64,000 nucleotides of DNA, from the NCBI RefSeq assembly GCF_900258045.1, contig NZ_OGVD01000003.1:496001-560000 (forward strand). The letters are read 5' to 3'. How positions within the stretch are numbered: the stretch's first letter is position 1; every line of letters starts with the position of its first letter. Below are positions 28,579 to 36,473 of the stretch, in pieces. The position numbers were made by a program, and so were the translations under genes. The DNA comes from Sphingorhabdus sp. EL138. Its GTDB lineage: Bacteria; Pseudomonadota; Alphaproteobacteria; Sphingomonadales; Sphingomonadaceae. The notes below the pieces were generated by a model. That model saw only the letters and a list, made by a program, of their open reading frames with translations, made no database searches and was not told the DNA's origin.

Positions 28579-28603
28579 GCATCATCCTCAAAAATGATGA
28601 TGC
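28579..28603. repeat. Hairpin after sucC
   Basis: GCATCATC (28579-28586) and GATGATGC (28596-28603) form a perfect 8-bp stem with a 9-nt loop. No T-run follows on either side, so it is a weak or Rho-assisted terminator at best, or an mRNA-end stabiliser. Confidence 0.5.
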
Positions 28604-28622
28604 TGCGCCGCAACATAGATAT

Positions 28623-28644
28623 TTGACGTTTACGTGAACGTAAG
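28623..28644 (+). promoter_or_regulatory. Palindromic operator-like site before etfBA (LiuR/MerR type, inferred)
   Basis: The core ACGTTTACGTGAACGT (28626-28641) is a palindrome with one mismatched pair. It starts inside TTGACG, a good -35 hexamer, and lies about 40 nt upstream of etfB. The same TTGACGTTTACGTRAAC sequence occurs before the thiolase gene at 61378. From memory it resembles the motif proposed for MerR-family LiuR regulators of branched-chain acyl-CoA catabolism. The regulator itself is not in this window. Confidence 0.6.
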
Positions 28645-28681
28645 CTAAAGCGTTCGCAGAAATTGAAAGAAGGAAACAGCA

Positions 28682-29428
28682 ATGAAAATCCTGGTGCCCG
28701 TCAAACGGGTGATTGACTATAATGTGAAACCACGGGTGAAATCCGATGGCAGCGGCGTGGATCTCGCCAATGTCAAAATGTCGATGAACCCGTTTGACGA
28801 AATTTCTGTCGAAGAAGCGATTCGCCTGAAAGAAGCAGGCAAGGCAGAAGAAATCGTCGCGGTTTCAGTTGGCCCGCAAAAGGCACAGGAAACCCTGCGC
28901 ACCGCTCTCGCCATGGGTGCAGACCGTGCGATCCTGGTGCAGACAGACGAAGAAGTCGAGCCACTGGGCGTTGCCAAAATCCTTGCGAAAATCGTTGAAG
29001 AAGAAGCGCCGAAACTGGTTATCACCGGCAAACAGGCGATTGACGATGACTCGAACCAGACCGGCCAGATGCTTGCTGCTCTGCTCGGTTGGGGTCAGGG
29101 TACGTTCGCCAACACGGTTTCTGTTGATGGCGACAGCGTTGAAGTGAAGCGTGAAATTGATGGCGGTTTGCAGACGGTTAAGCTCAGCTTGCCTGCCGTG
29201 GTCACCACCGACCTGCGCCTGAACGAGCCGCGCTATGCGTCGCTGCCCAATATCATGAAGGCAAAGAAAAAGCCGCTCGATGAGAAAACACCTGCCGATT
29301 ACGGCGTCGATATCGCACCGCGCCTCACCACCACCAATGTTTCCGAACCGCCTGTCCGTCAGGCCGGTGAAAAGGTTGAAGATGTGGATGCGCTGGTCGC
29401 CAAACTTAAAGCTGTAGGAGCCATCTGA
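28682..29428 (+). CDS. etfB: Electron transfer flavoprotein beta subunit
   Basis: A 248-residue subunit of the soluble ETF heterodimer, which takes electrons from acyl-CoA dehydrogenases and passes them to ETF-quinone oxidoreductase. Signatures are [36 protein letters not shown], and the AMP-binding region [22 protein letters not shown]. The C-terminal anchoring arm is complete. AGGAAA precedes ATG 28682. The stop overlaps the etfA start (TGATG), so the two are translationally coupled. The palindrome at 28623 lies in its promoter. Confidence 0.97.
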   Translation: MKILVPVKRVIDYNVKPRVKSDGSGVDLANVKMSMNPFDEISVEEAIRLKEAGKAEEIVAVSVGPQKAQETLRTALAMGADRAILVQTDEEVEPLGVAKILAKIVEEEAPKLVITGKQAIDDDSNQTGQMLAALLGWGQGTFANTVSVDGDSVEVKREIDGGLQTVKLSLPAVVTTDLRLNEPRYASLPNIMKAKKKPLDEKTPADYGVDIAPRLTTTNVSEPPVRQAGEKVEDVDALVAKLKAVGAI

Positions 29429-30357
29429 TGAAGACTCTTGTACTCGTAGAACATGACAATAGCGAAATGAAAGACGCGACGCTGGCTGTTGTTACCGCCG
29501 CATCGCAACTGGGCGAAGTCCACGCTCTGGTCGCCGGTTCCGGCTGTGCCAGCGTTGGTGAACAGGTTGCCAAGGTTGCCGGTGTCAGCACCGTGCATGT
29601 CGCCGATGATGCCGCGCTTGCCAATCAGCTTGCTGAAAATGTCGCGCCATTGGTCGCCAGTCTGATGGAAAGCCATGACGCTTTCCTCGCGCCTGCCACA
29701 ACCACCGGTAAAAACATCGCGCCGCGCGTTGCCGCCCTGCTCGACGTCATGCAGATTTCGGACATTCTTTCGGTCGAAAGCGAAGATACATTCACGCGTC
29801 CGATCTACGCTGGCAACGCGATTGCCACTGTCAAATCGAGCGATGCCAAGAAAGTCATCACCGTGCGCGGTACGGCTTTTGACAAGGCCGCTGCCGAAGG
29901 CGGTTCCGCATCCATCGAAGGCGTCACCGGCGCAGGCGAATCCGGCCTGTCCAGCTTCGTCAGCGAAGAAATCGCCAAGTCCGAGCGTCCGGAACTGACC
30001 TCCGCCAAGATCATCGTATCCGGCGGTCGTGCCTTGGGCTCTTCCGAGAAATTCGAAGAAGTCATTACCCCGCTGGCCGACAAGCTCGGCGCCGGCATCG
30101 GTGCTTCCCGCGCTGCGGTCGATGCGGGCTATGTCCCCAACGATTATCAGGTCGGTCAGACCGGCAAGATCGTTGCACCGGAAGTCTACATCGCCATCGG
30201 CATCTCCGGCGCGATCCAGCATCTGGCAGGCATGAAAGATTCGAAAACAATCGTCGCGATCAACAAGGACGAAGACGCGCCGATTTTCCAGATTGCCGAT
30301 ATCGGGCTGGTTGCGGATCTGTTCAACGCCGTACCGGAATTGACCGGGAAGGTTTGA
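29428..30357 (+). CDS. etfA: Electron transfer flavoprotein alpha subunit
   Basis: A 309-residue FAD-binding subunit of ETF. The FAD site is visible in [53 protein letters not shown], followed by [19 protein letters not shown] and [11 protein letters not shown] near the C-terminus. It partners etfB through overlapping codons. Likely electron donors include the acyl-CoA dehydrogenase encoded at 60135. A terminator lies about 130 nt after the stop, beyond an intergenic repeat. Confidence 0.97.
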   Translation: MKTLVLVEHDNSEMKDATLAVVTAASQLGEVHALVAGSGCASVGEQVAKVAGVSTVHVADDAALANQLAENVAPLVASLMESHDAFLAPATTTGKNIAPRVAALLDVMQISDILSVESEDTFTRPIYAGNAIATVKSSDAKKVITVRGTAFDKAAAEGGSASIEGVTGAGESGLSSFVSEEIAKSERPELTSAKIIVSGGRALGSSEKFEEVITPLADKLGAGIGASRAAVDAGYVPNDYQVGQTGKIVAPEVYIAIGISGAIQHLAGMKDSKTIVAINKDEDAPIFQIADIGLVADLFNAVPELTGKV

Positions 30358-30378
30358 TCAGAGGCCAACCACCACCGT

Positions 30379-30476
30379 CATGCTGAACTCGTTTCAGCAT
30401 CTAACGAGTGGCAGGCGCAATCTGAGAAATAGATTCTGAACCGATAGGCCACTGATGGTAAACGAGTTCAGAATGG
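30379..30476. repeat. Intergenic inverted repeat after etfA
   Basis: TGAACTCGTT (30384-30393) pairs with AACGAGTTCA (30461-30470), and the left end also holds a short internal palindrome CTGAACTCGTTTCAG. From memory the layout recalls the GTCATGCTGAA...TTCAG elements common between genes in sphingomonads. It is different from the repeat at 2711. The mobility and function of such elements are unclear. Confidence 0.55.
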
Positions 30477-30489
30477 CGAAGTATAAGGC

Positions 30490-30520
30490 CCTAGCGTGAA
30501 AGCGCTGGGGTTTTATTTTA
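30490..30520 (+). terminator. Rho-independent terminator for etfBA
   Basis: CCTAGCG (30490-30496) pairs with CGCTGGG (30503-30509), with one T-G wobble, and is followed by TTTTATTTTA. It overlaps the last codons of the convergent membrane-protein gene. Confidence 0.7.
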
Positions 30521-30893
30521 CAAAACCAAATTTGCGTAAAAGCCAAAATATACTGCCCATCCAATAAACGGCTATCCCATCCGCAATTACTATTGTTGCC
30601 ACTCTCAGCTTTGCATCTTCTACCACAAGGGCCATGATAATCACTACTAGTGTAATCATCACTAGCGTTGTGCTGACCGACGACCAATGTCGCCCCCACA
30701 TAAAAAATATACCATCATCCCGCATCGTAAAGTAGGCAGCAAGTGATCCGAATATTAGAACGGGGAAAACGAGTGACTGCCATGTCGGGTAGAATATATA
30801 GCTAATCAACTGCACCGCAAACAGCCCAACAGAAAACGCGTCGCGCAACCGCCGATTCCGGTTTGGTTTAAATAATTGCTCTGTCGTTTCCAT
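30513..30893 (-). CDS. Small membrane protein, unknown function
   Basis: A 126-residue protein with about four hydrophobic segments: GLFAVQLISYIFYP, WQSLVFPVLIFGSLAAYF, STTLVMITLVVIIMALVV and VATIVIADGIAVYWMGSIFWLL. The N-terminus is basic (NRNRRLRDAFS). ATG 30893 is preferred; a longer TTG start at 30938 has no ribosome-binding site. No family was recognised. Its 3' end meets the etfBA terminator from the opposite strand. The base composition is more AT-rich than its neighbours, which could hint at a different origin. Confidence 0.55.
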   Translation of the reverse strand: METTEQLFKPNRNRRLRDAFSVGLFAVQLISYIFYPTWQSLVFPVLIFGSLAAYFTMRDDGIFFMWGRHWSSVSTTLVMITLVVIIMALVVEDAKLRVATIVIADGIAVYWMGSIFWLLRKFGFVK

Positions 30894-31018
30894 GTTATTG
30901 GAATAGCCTGCCAACCGAAAAATTTCGTTAATTGGCAAATCTCAAGCTACATAACACTCCCCAACCGGACGAATTTCAAAGTCTTTTTTCTGAAACGTCC
31001 CGCTGATATGGCAGTTTC

Positions 31019-32032
31019 ATGACAGCCACCAATTCCCCCAAATCGAAAATCGACAAACGCGAAGTCCTGGCGCAGGCCATTCTTGATGGATGCCCAATCA
31101 ACAACCTGCCCGCGCGCTTTATTGCCGCAGGCTATAGCGAAAAAGCCGCCGCCTATGAGGTCGGGCGGGCGATGAAGGATCCGCTTTTCAATGCTGGCAA
31201 GCGGGTCAGCAACCGGCTGCGCAAAAGCAATTGGACGCTGGACAATTATCGCCGCCTGCACCGGGCGGATGCTGGTGACGGGGCGGAGATTCCGACCGTC
31301 CATGCCATCGATCCCGATCAGTTTTTCAGTGACTACCATCATCGCAACTTGCCGGTAAAACTTACCGGCCTGGTCGATCACTGGCCGGCGATGCAGCGCT
31401 GGACGCTGGATTATCTCGCGGGCAAAATCGGAGACGCGGTGGTTGAGCTGCAGGGTCAGCGGCAATCAAGCGATGACTATGAAATGGCCAAGGACAACCA
31501 CAAGCGCCATGTGAAATTCAGCGAATTTGTCGCCCTGCTCCGCCAGACGGAGAGCAGCAATGATTTCTACATCACTGCCTATAACGACACGGTCAACAAA
31601 CAGGCGCTGGCGCCGCTATGGGAGGATGTTGGCGATATCTCGCTGCTCAAATCCAGTGGCGGACAGGACGGTTTTTTCTGGATGGGCCCGAAGGGTACGA
31701 TCACGCCGTTTCACCATGACCTGACCAACAATCTGCTGCTGCAAATATCCGGGCGCAAGCGCGTCACCATGGTCGCCGCCTATGACAGCGCCCATATGCG
31801 CAACCACCTGCATTGCTTTAGCGAGTGGGCCGCACCGGACGAGATCCGCGCGCTGGGCGACGCCGCGCCAAAACTATGGCAATGCGATTTCGGCCCGGGC
31901 GAAGCCATTTTCCTGCCCGTCGGCTGGTGGCACCATGTCGAAGCGCTCGACCACACGATCGGCATGTCGTTCACCAACTTCCCGGTCGATAATGATTTTT
32001 ATACTGATTATCCGACTGAACTGGAGTTTTGA
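31019..32032 (+). CDS. Cupin-like/JmjC-type Fe(II) 2-oxoglutarate oxygenase
   Basis: A 337-residue protein. An N-terminal helical region (residues 1-75, a helix-turn-helix-like AQAILDGCPINNLPARFIAAGYSEKAAAYEVGRAMKD) precedes a cupin_8/JmjC core. The core has PVKLTGLVDHWPAMQRWTLDYL, the metal triad start in TPFHHDLTNNLLLQI (HxD), and the distal His in LPVGWWHHVEAL. Family members hydroxylate proteins or small molecules; the substrate is unknown. It converges on the SUF operon, with 12 nt between stops. The N-terminal region is an addition to the plain cupin_8 core. Confidence 0.82.
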   Translation: MTATNSPKSKIDKREVLAQAILDGCPINNLPARFIAAGYSEKAAAYEVGRAMKDPLFNAGKRVSNRLRKSNWTLDNYRRLHRADAGDGAEIPTVHAIDPDQFFSDYHHRNLPVKLTGLVDHWPAMQRWTLDYLAGKIGDAVVELQGQRQSSDDYEMAKDNHKRHVKFSEFVALLRQTESSNDFYITAYNDTVNKQALAPLWEDVGDISLLKSSGGQDGFFWMGPKGTITPFHHDLTNNLLLQISGRKRVTMVAAYDSAHMRNHLHCFSEWAAPDEIRALGDAAPKLWQCDFGPGEAIFLPVGWWHHVEALDHTIGMSFTNFPVDNDFYTDYPTELEF

Positions 32033-32044
32033 CGTTTCGGTTTC

Positions 32045-32407
32045 CTAAACCGTAAAACTCTCCCCGCAACCACAATCGCCCTTGGAATTGGGGTTGTTGA
32101 ACACAAAGCCGGCGGTAAAATCATCTTCCTGCCAGTCCATGGTTGAGCCGATCAGATACAGTACGCTTGGTCCATCCACGTAAAACACGCCGCCGGGGGT
32201 CACGATCTTTTCGTCGAACTTCACTTCTTTGGTCACATAGTCAACGGAATAGGCAAGGCCGGAACAGCCTCTGCGCGGGGTGGACAGTTTTACGCCGATC
32301 ACATCTTCCGGCGCTTTGGCCATCAGGTCGGCGATACGCTGTTCTGCCGCTGGCGTAAGAATGATGGCTGCAGGAATTTCTCTGGTTTTGGTTTTCGTAT
32401 CGGTCAT
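32045..32407 (-). CDS. sufA: Fe-S cluster carrier/assembly protein SufA (HesB/IscA family)
   Basis: An A-type carrier of 120 residues that accepts clusters from SufBCD and passes them to apo-proteins. The three conserved cysteines are in RRGCSGLAY and GDCGCGESF. The ATG at 32407 starts 2 nt after the GNAT stop; an upstream TTG at 32428 overlaps that gene and is less likely. It is the last gene of the SUF operon and converges on the JmjC-like gene. Confidence 0.95.
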   Translation of the reverse strand: MTDTKTKTREIPAAIILTPAAEQRIADLMAKAPEDVIGVKLSTPRRGCSGLAYSVDYVTKEVKFDEKIVTPGGVFYVDGPSVLYLIGSTMDWQEDDFTAGFVFNNPNSKGDCGCGESFTV

Positions 32408-32409
32408 TT

Positions 32410-32922
32410 CTAAAGCCTTTTCTGCCAAAACAATGCCCTACCCATTTCGGGATCGAGCACATAATCGCCATAGCCCAGCGACTCATAAAGCGCCTTGGCC
32501 GGTGCGTTGCCTTCCAGCACTTCCAGAGTGACTTTGCAGGCCCCGACTTCCCGGGCAATCGTTTCAATTTCCGCGAACAGCGCCCGTCCGACGCCGGTGC
32601 CGCGATATTCTTTGGAAACCACGATGTCATGAATATTGATCAGCGGTTTCCCGCCAAAGGACGAAAATGTCGTCATCAGATTGGCGAGACCCGCAACCTC
32701 ATCGCCGACATAGGCCAGCAAGGAGGATGCTGCCGGTGTCGCTGCCAGTCCGGGCACCAGATTCGCCTGAACCTCTGGCGAAAGGTCTTCGCCGCCACCC
32801 ATCGGGTCCATCGCATAGACGCGCAGCATCTTGACGATATCCGCTGCATGATCGGCATTGGAATAGTCCGCGCGAACAACCGTCGCGACTGCTGCTGCCT
32901 TAAGGGTCGCTGTCGCGGTCAT
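32410..32922 (-). CDS. GNAT N-acetyltransferase inside the SUF operon
   Basis: A 170-residue acetyltransferase with an intact CoA loop, HDIVVSKEYRGTGVGRALFAEIETIAREVG, then KVTLEVLEGNAPAKALYESLGYGDYVLDPEMGRALFWQK. Its start overlaps the sufT stop (ATGA) and its stop is 2 nt before sufA, so it is translated as an integral SUF-operon gene. A role in Fe-S assembly is not established; it may modify a SUF protein, or simply be carried along. The substrate is unknown. Confidence 0.85.
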   Translation of the reverse strand: MTATATLKAAAVATVVRADYSNADHAADIVKMLRVYAMDPMGGGEDLSPEVQANLVPGLAATPAASSLLAYVGDEVAGLANLMTTFSSFGGKPLINIHDIVVSKEYRGTGVGRALFAEIETIAREVGACKVTLEVLEGNAPAKALYESLGYGDYVLDPEMGRALFWQKRL

Positions 32923-33440
32923 AACATTCCCAGTTCAAGCTTCGCCTCGTCGCTCATCTTCTGCGGGTCCCATGGAGGATCCCAGACGAGGTTCACTTCG
33001 CTATGGCCAACACCGGGCACGCTGCCGACCTGCATTTCTATTTCACCGGGCATGGATTCTGCGACCGGGCAATGCGGCGTGGTCAAAGTCATGGTGACAA
33101 TCGCGTGATTATCCGGGGTAATTTCCACACCGTATATCAAACCAAGATCATAGATATTCACCGGAATCTCAGGATCATAAATCGACTTCAGGGTATCGAC
33201 GACGGCCTCATAGAGATCGCCGCCCGCCTCACCGGCCGGTGTTTCGGTCGGTTGCTGCGCCAGAAAACCTTCAAGATAGTCGCGCTTGCGGCTGAGCTTG
33301 CTGGCATCACTTTCCGCTTCGTAGGGAGACGGCGCAACGACGGGCGCAGGTTTTTCTTCAACCGCATCCTCGACCTTTGCCAAAGGGGGTTTTTCCACAC
33401 TGTCGACTTCTTCGACCAATATCTTGCGTTCTTCGTTCAT
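32919..33440 (-). CDS. sufT: SUF system Fe-S assembly protein SufT (MIP18/DUF59 family)
   Basis: A 173-residue protein: a disordered acidic N-terminal extension (residues 1-75, Glu/Pro/Ala-rich) followed by a DUF59 domain. The domain has AVVDTLKSIYDPEIPVNIYDLGLIYGVEI, the conserved TPHCPVAESMP with its reactive Cys, and VGSVPGVGHSEVNLVWDPPWD. SufT supports Fe-S maturation when demand is high. AGGAAG lies upstream of ATG 33440. It sits between sufS and the GNAT gene. Confidence 0.93.
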   Translation of the reverse strand: MNEERKILVEEVDSVEKPPLAKVEDAVEEKPAPVVAPSPYEAESDASKLSRKRDYLEGFLAQQPTETPAGEAGGDLYEAVVDTLKSIYDPEIPVNIYDLGLIYGVEITPDNHAIVTMTLTTPHCPVAESMPGEIEMQVGSVPGVGHSEVNLVWDPPWDPQKMSDEAKLELGML

Positions 33441-33449
33441 CTCTACTTC

Positions 33450-34673
33450 CTACCCGAAAATCTTTCTCACCCGTTCGATACCCTTGACCAGGGCCGCGAC
33501 ATCTTCTGCATCGCTGTAAATTCCAAAGCTCGCCCGTGCGGTAGCGGGCACGCCCATATAGTCCATCAGCGGCTGCGCACAATGATGACCGGCACGAATG
33601 GCAACCCCGCCCTCATCCAATATAGTGGCAACATCATGGGGATGCACGTCACCAACCGCAAAACTCAATATTCCCATGCTCTTATCCGGGCCAAATACCC
33701 GCACGCTGTTGATGCCGGACAATGCTTCACGCGCCAGCGCCAGCGTTGCATTTTCATGGGCAGAAATGACGTCCAGCCCGATGCCTTCGACATATTGAAT
33801 CGCAGCATCCAGACCGACAACGCCGGCAATGTGCGGAGTGCCCGCTTCGAACCGTCCCGGCGGCGGCGCGTAGGTTATGCCGTCAAAACTGACCCGATCA
33901 ATCATCGACCCGCCGCCCTTCCATGGAGGCATGGCGTCAAGAATTTCATAGGGCGCCCACAGCGCACCAATGCCTGTCGGACCGTAAATTTTGTGGCCGG
34001 AAAAGACATAGAAATCGCAGCCGATATCCTGCACATCGACGGGCACACGCGGTGCAGCCTGACAGCCATCAAGCAACAGTTTCGCACCGACTTTATGAGC
34101 GATGGCTGCTGCGCGCTTGGCATCCAGCAATGATCCGAGCACATTGGATACGTGCGCCAACGCCACCAGCTTATGCCGCTCAGTAAGATTGGCTTCAATC
34201 CAGTCGAGATCAATCTGGCCATCATCCGTCAGCGGCGCGACATCAATATGCGCACCCACCCGCTCGGCCAGCAATTGCCATGGCACGATATTGCTGTGAT
34301 GCTCCAGTTGCGACAGCATGATGCGGTCGGCTTTGCCGACATTGGTGTTACCCCAACTTTCGGCGACCAGATTGATGCTATCGGTTGCACCGCTGGTGAA
34401 GACAATTTCGCTTTCGCTGGCGGCATTGAGCAATCCAGCAACCCGTTTGCGCGCCGCCTCATAGGCGAGCGTCATATTGGCCGAGCGTTCGTACACACCG
34501 CGGTGCACAGTCGCGTAATCCGGGCCATAGGCACGCGCGATGGCGTCCAGCACCGCTCTAGGTTTTTGTGCGGTTGCGGCAGTGTCGAGATAGTGCCAAT
34601 CGCCACCGTCTTCCGTTCGCAAGGCAGGAAACTCGGCGCGATAATCGCGGGCAATGGTGGTTGGCGCGTTCAC
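33450..34673 (-). CDS. sufS: Cysteine desulfurase SufS
   Basis: A PLP enzyme of 407 residues that releases sulfur from cysteine. The PLP lysine is Lys228 in FSGHKIYGPTG, and the persulfide-forming Cys365 is in RAGHHCAQPLM, a class II (SufS-type) loop. The start is GTG 34673, overlapping the sufD stop (GTGA). No sufE or sufU is present in the operon, so the sulfur acceptor that activates it must be encoded elsewhere. A 376-codon antisense ORF over this gene is a shadow. Confidence 0.96.
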   Translation of the reverse strand: MNAPTTIARDYRAEFPALRTEDGGDWHYLDTAATAQKPRAVLDAIARAYGPDYATVHRGVYERSANMTLAYEAARKRVAGLLNAASESEIVFTSGATDSINLVAESWGNTNVGKADRIMLSQLEHHSNIVPWQLLAERVGAHIDVAPLTDDGQIDLDWIEANLTERHKLVALAHVSNVLGSLLDAKRAAAIAHKVGAKLLLDGCQAAPRVPVDVQDIGCDFYVFSGHKIYGPTGIGALWAPYEILDAMPPWKGGGSMIDRVSFDGITYAPPPGRFEAGTPHIAGVVGLDAAIQYVEGIGLDVISAHENATLALAREALSGINSVRVFGPDKSMGILSFAVGDVHPHDVATILDEGGVAIRAGHHCAQPLMDYMGVPATARASFGIYSDAEDVAALVKGIERVRKIFG

Positions 34674-35425
34674 GAGATTTTCTCCAGCGCCGCGAGGGCT
34701 TTTTCTTCGATCATCGCGCGTTTCTCGTCATCTTCCAGTGTCACGAACGCATCACCAATAAACGCCTGCAGCATCAGCTTGCGCGCCTCTGCCGGCGGCA
34801 GTCCGCGCGACGCCATATAAAATAACGCCTGCTTGTCGAGTTCTCCAACAGTTGCGCCGTGGGCGCATTTCACATCATCTGCAAAAATTTCCAGCTCGGG
34901 CTTCGCGTTGGCAGTGGCGGTACGATCAAGCAGCATCGCCTTGATCGATTGTTCCGCATCGGTTTTTTGCGCGTTGCGGGCGACATCAATTTTACCAAGA
35001 AATGTTCCGGTTGCTTTTCCGGCCAGTACCGATCGCACCACCTGATGCGACTGCCCGTCCGGCATATCATGTTTGACGTTCGTCACAATTTCCAAATTTT
35101 GAGAACCGCCGCCAATCTGCGCTGCGCCGAGATTAAACTCCGCCTCCTCGTCCATCGTGACGGTAAGCTCGAATCGGCTGTAACCACCGCCGATATTGAG
35201 GATATGAACATTACCGATCGATTCCCAGCCAAGCGTCAGATCAATGCGCCGGACAATGGTTTCATCAGCTCCGCCTTCCAGAATGATCACTTCATCCCAG
35301 CCTGCGCCGGCCGGAATGGTAATCTTTTCCGCTTCCGGCAATGGCCAATGCGGCTCCAGCGCCTTGAGGTCGGAATAGCGCCATGTTTCATCGCGCCTGG
35401 TGGGGAGAGGAACTGTTGCTGACAT
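34670..35425 (-). CDS. sufD: Fe-S cluster scaffold protein SufD (short form)
   Basis: A 251-residue SufD of the SufBCD scaffold, much shorter than the E. coli protein (about 420). The N-terminus PLPTRRDETWRYSDLKAL is the family motif. The beta-helix core includes ILEGGADETIVRRIDLTL and DARNAQ-like turns, and the C-terminal block ends KCAHGATVGELDKQALFYMASRGLPPAEARKLML. The start ATG 35425 overlaps the stop of the upstream small gene by one base; a longer ORF to 35908 is only an extension through sufC and is rejected. The short form, as I recall, is usual in alphaproteobacteria. Confidence 0.93.
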   Translation of the reverse strand: MSATVPLPTRRDETWRYSDLKALEPHWPLPEAEKITIPAGAGWDEVIILEGGADETIVRRIDLTLGWESIGNVHILNIGGGYSRFELTVTMDEEAEFNLGAAQIGGGSQNLEIVTNVKHDMPDGQSHQVVRSVLAGKATGTFLGKIDVARNAQKTDAEQSIKAMLLDRTATANAKPELEIFADDVKCAHGATVGELDKQALFYMASRGLPPAEARKLMLQAFIGDAFVTLEDDEKRAMIEEKALAALEKIS

Positions 35426-35733
35426 TATCTGGAGCCCTCCAGTTCGCGGCGCAGCTTGGCCAGTAATTTGGGTTTCTCCGCCTCCACACAGGCTTTTACG
35501 GCGCCATCGCCAACAGCCCCGTCGCGGATACACCGCACGGTTGTTTTGCACAGTCGCTTGTCCAGATTGACGTTGCCGGATGACTTGTCGACCGAACAGG
35601 TGAAACGCCCTATTTGGTCTTTGCCGACCATGGTCGATATGCTGTTCAATCGCCGTCCGATGACGACAATCTCGTCCTCGACCGCAATCGCAGCCGGTTG
35701 CACCGCTGCCAGCAAGAGGGCACTTAAAATCAT
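35425..35733 (-). CDS. Small exported four-Cys protein in SUF operon, unknown function
   Basis: A 102-residue protein with an N-terminal signal peptide (MILSALLLAAVQPAAIA) and a short mature domain. The four cysteines fall in FTCSV, RLCKT, VRCIR and KACVE, consistent with two disulfides. It begins inside the last codons of sufC (ATGA overlap) and its stop shares a base with the sufD start, so it is embedded between two cytosolic scaffold genes. I do not recognise a family. Periplasmic location is inferred from the signal. Confidence 0.7.
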   Translation of the reverse strand: MILSALLLAAVQPAAIAVEDEIVVIGRRLNSISTMVGKDQIGRFTCSVDKSSGNVNLDKRLCKTTVRCIRDGAVGDGAVKACVEAEKPKLLAKLRRELEGSR

Positions 35734-36473
35734 GCCGCCACCGCCTCATAGCCTTCTTCTTCGAGCTGCAGCGCCAGTTCCGGGCCACCGGTTTTGACGA
35801 TCCGGCCGTCGGCGAGCACATGGACATAATCCGGCTTAACTTCGTCGAGCAGGCGTTGATAGTGGGTGATGAGCAGCACGGCTTTATCCGGTTGGCGCAT
35901 GATCGCATTTATACCCGATCCGACGATGCGCAGCGCATCAATGTCGAGGCCGCTATCTGTCTCGTCAAGTATCGCCAGCTTGGGATCGATAATGCCCATC
36001 TGAACCATCTCGTTGCGCTTCTTTTCACCGCCGGAGAAGCCGACATTGACCGCGCGTTTCAGCATATCCATGTCCATTTTCAGCAGCGCCGATTTTTCCT
36101 TCGCCAGCTTGATAAATTCCGCACCGGAAAGCGGCTCTTCACCGCGCGACTTGCGCTGGCTGTTCAGACTTTCGCGCAGGAATTGCAGGTTAGAAACACC
36201 GGGAATTTCAACCGGATATTGAAAGCCGAGGAAAATGCCCGCAGCCGCCCGCTCATGGGGGTCAAGCTCCAGCAGGTCCTCGCCGTCAAAGTTCACACTT
36301 CCTGACGTGATTTCATAGCCGGGACGTCCGCCGAGTGCGTAGGACAGTGTCGACTTGCCAGCACCATTGGGGCCCATGATCGCATGAATTTCGCCCGCAT
36401 TAAGCTCGAGCGAGAGCCCTTTGAGGATTTCTGTATCGCCAACATTGGCGTGGAGGTTTTCAATTTTTAGCAT
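35730..36473 (-). CDS. sufC: Fe-S cluster assembly ATPase SufC
   Basis: An ABC-type ATPase of 247 residues that drives SufBCD. Walker A is MGPNGAGKST, the signature is VGFSGGEKKRNE, and Walker B is KLAILDETDSGLDIDAL. ATG 36473 is chosen with AGGA 7 nt upstream; the long upstream extension to 36611 overlaps the exported-protein gene and is not conserved. The start lies within the last 14 nt of the preceding gene. It is flanked on both sides by small exported-protein genes. Confidence 0.97.
   Translation of the reverse strand: MLKIENLHANVGDTEILKGLSLELNAGEIHAIMGPNGAGKSTLSYALGGRPGYEITSGSVNFDGEDLLELDPHERAAAGIFLGFQYPVEIPGVSNLQFLRESLNSQRKSRGEEPLSGAEFIKLAKEKSALLKMDMDMLKRAVNVGFSGGEKKRNEMVQMGIIDPKLAILDETDSGLDIDALRIVGSGINAIMRQPDKAVLLITHYQRLLDEVKPDYVHVLADGRIVKTGGPELALQLEEEGYEAVAA

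Noticed and set aside
27314-28591. 425-codon minus-strand ORF over sucC
   Set aside because: The plus strand encodes an unmistakable SucC; the antisense frame has no recognisable motif and starts from its end region.
29359-30222. 287-codon minus-strand ORF over etfA
   Set aside because: Glycine/aspartate-rich shadow of etfA; no independent start signal.
33003-34133. 376-codon plus-strand ORF over sufT and sufS
   Set aside because: Antisense shadow of SUF genes with clear catalytic motifs on the minus strand.
35426-35908. Long N-terminal extension of sufD
   Set aside because: The extra residues are antisense-like low-complexity, overlap the exported-protein gene and sufC, and the known SufD N-terminus begins at 35425.
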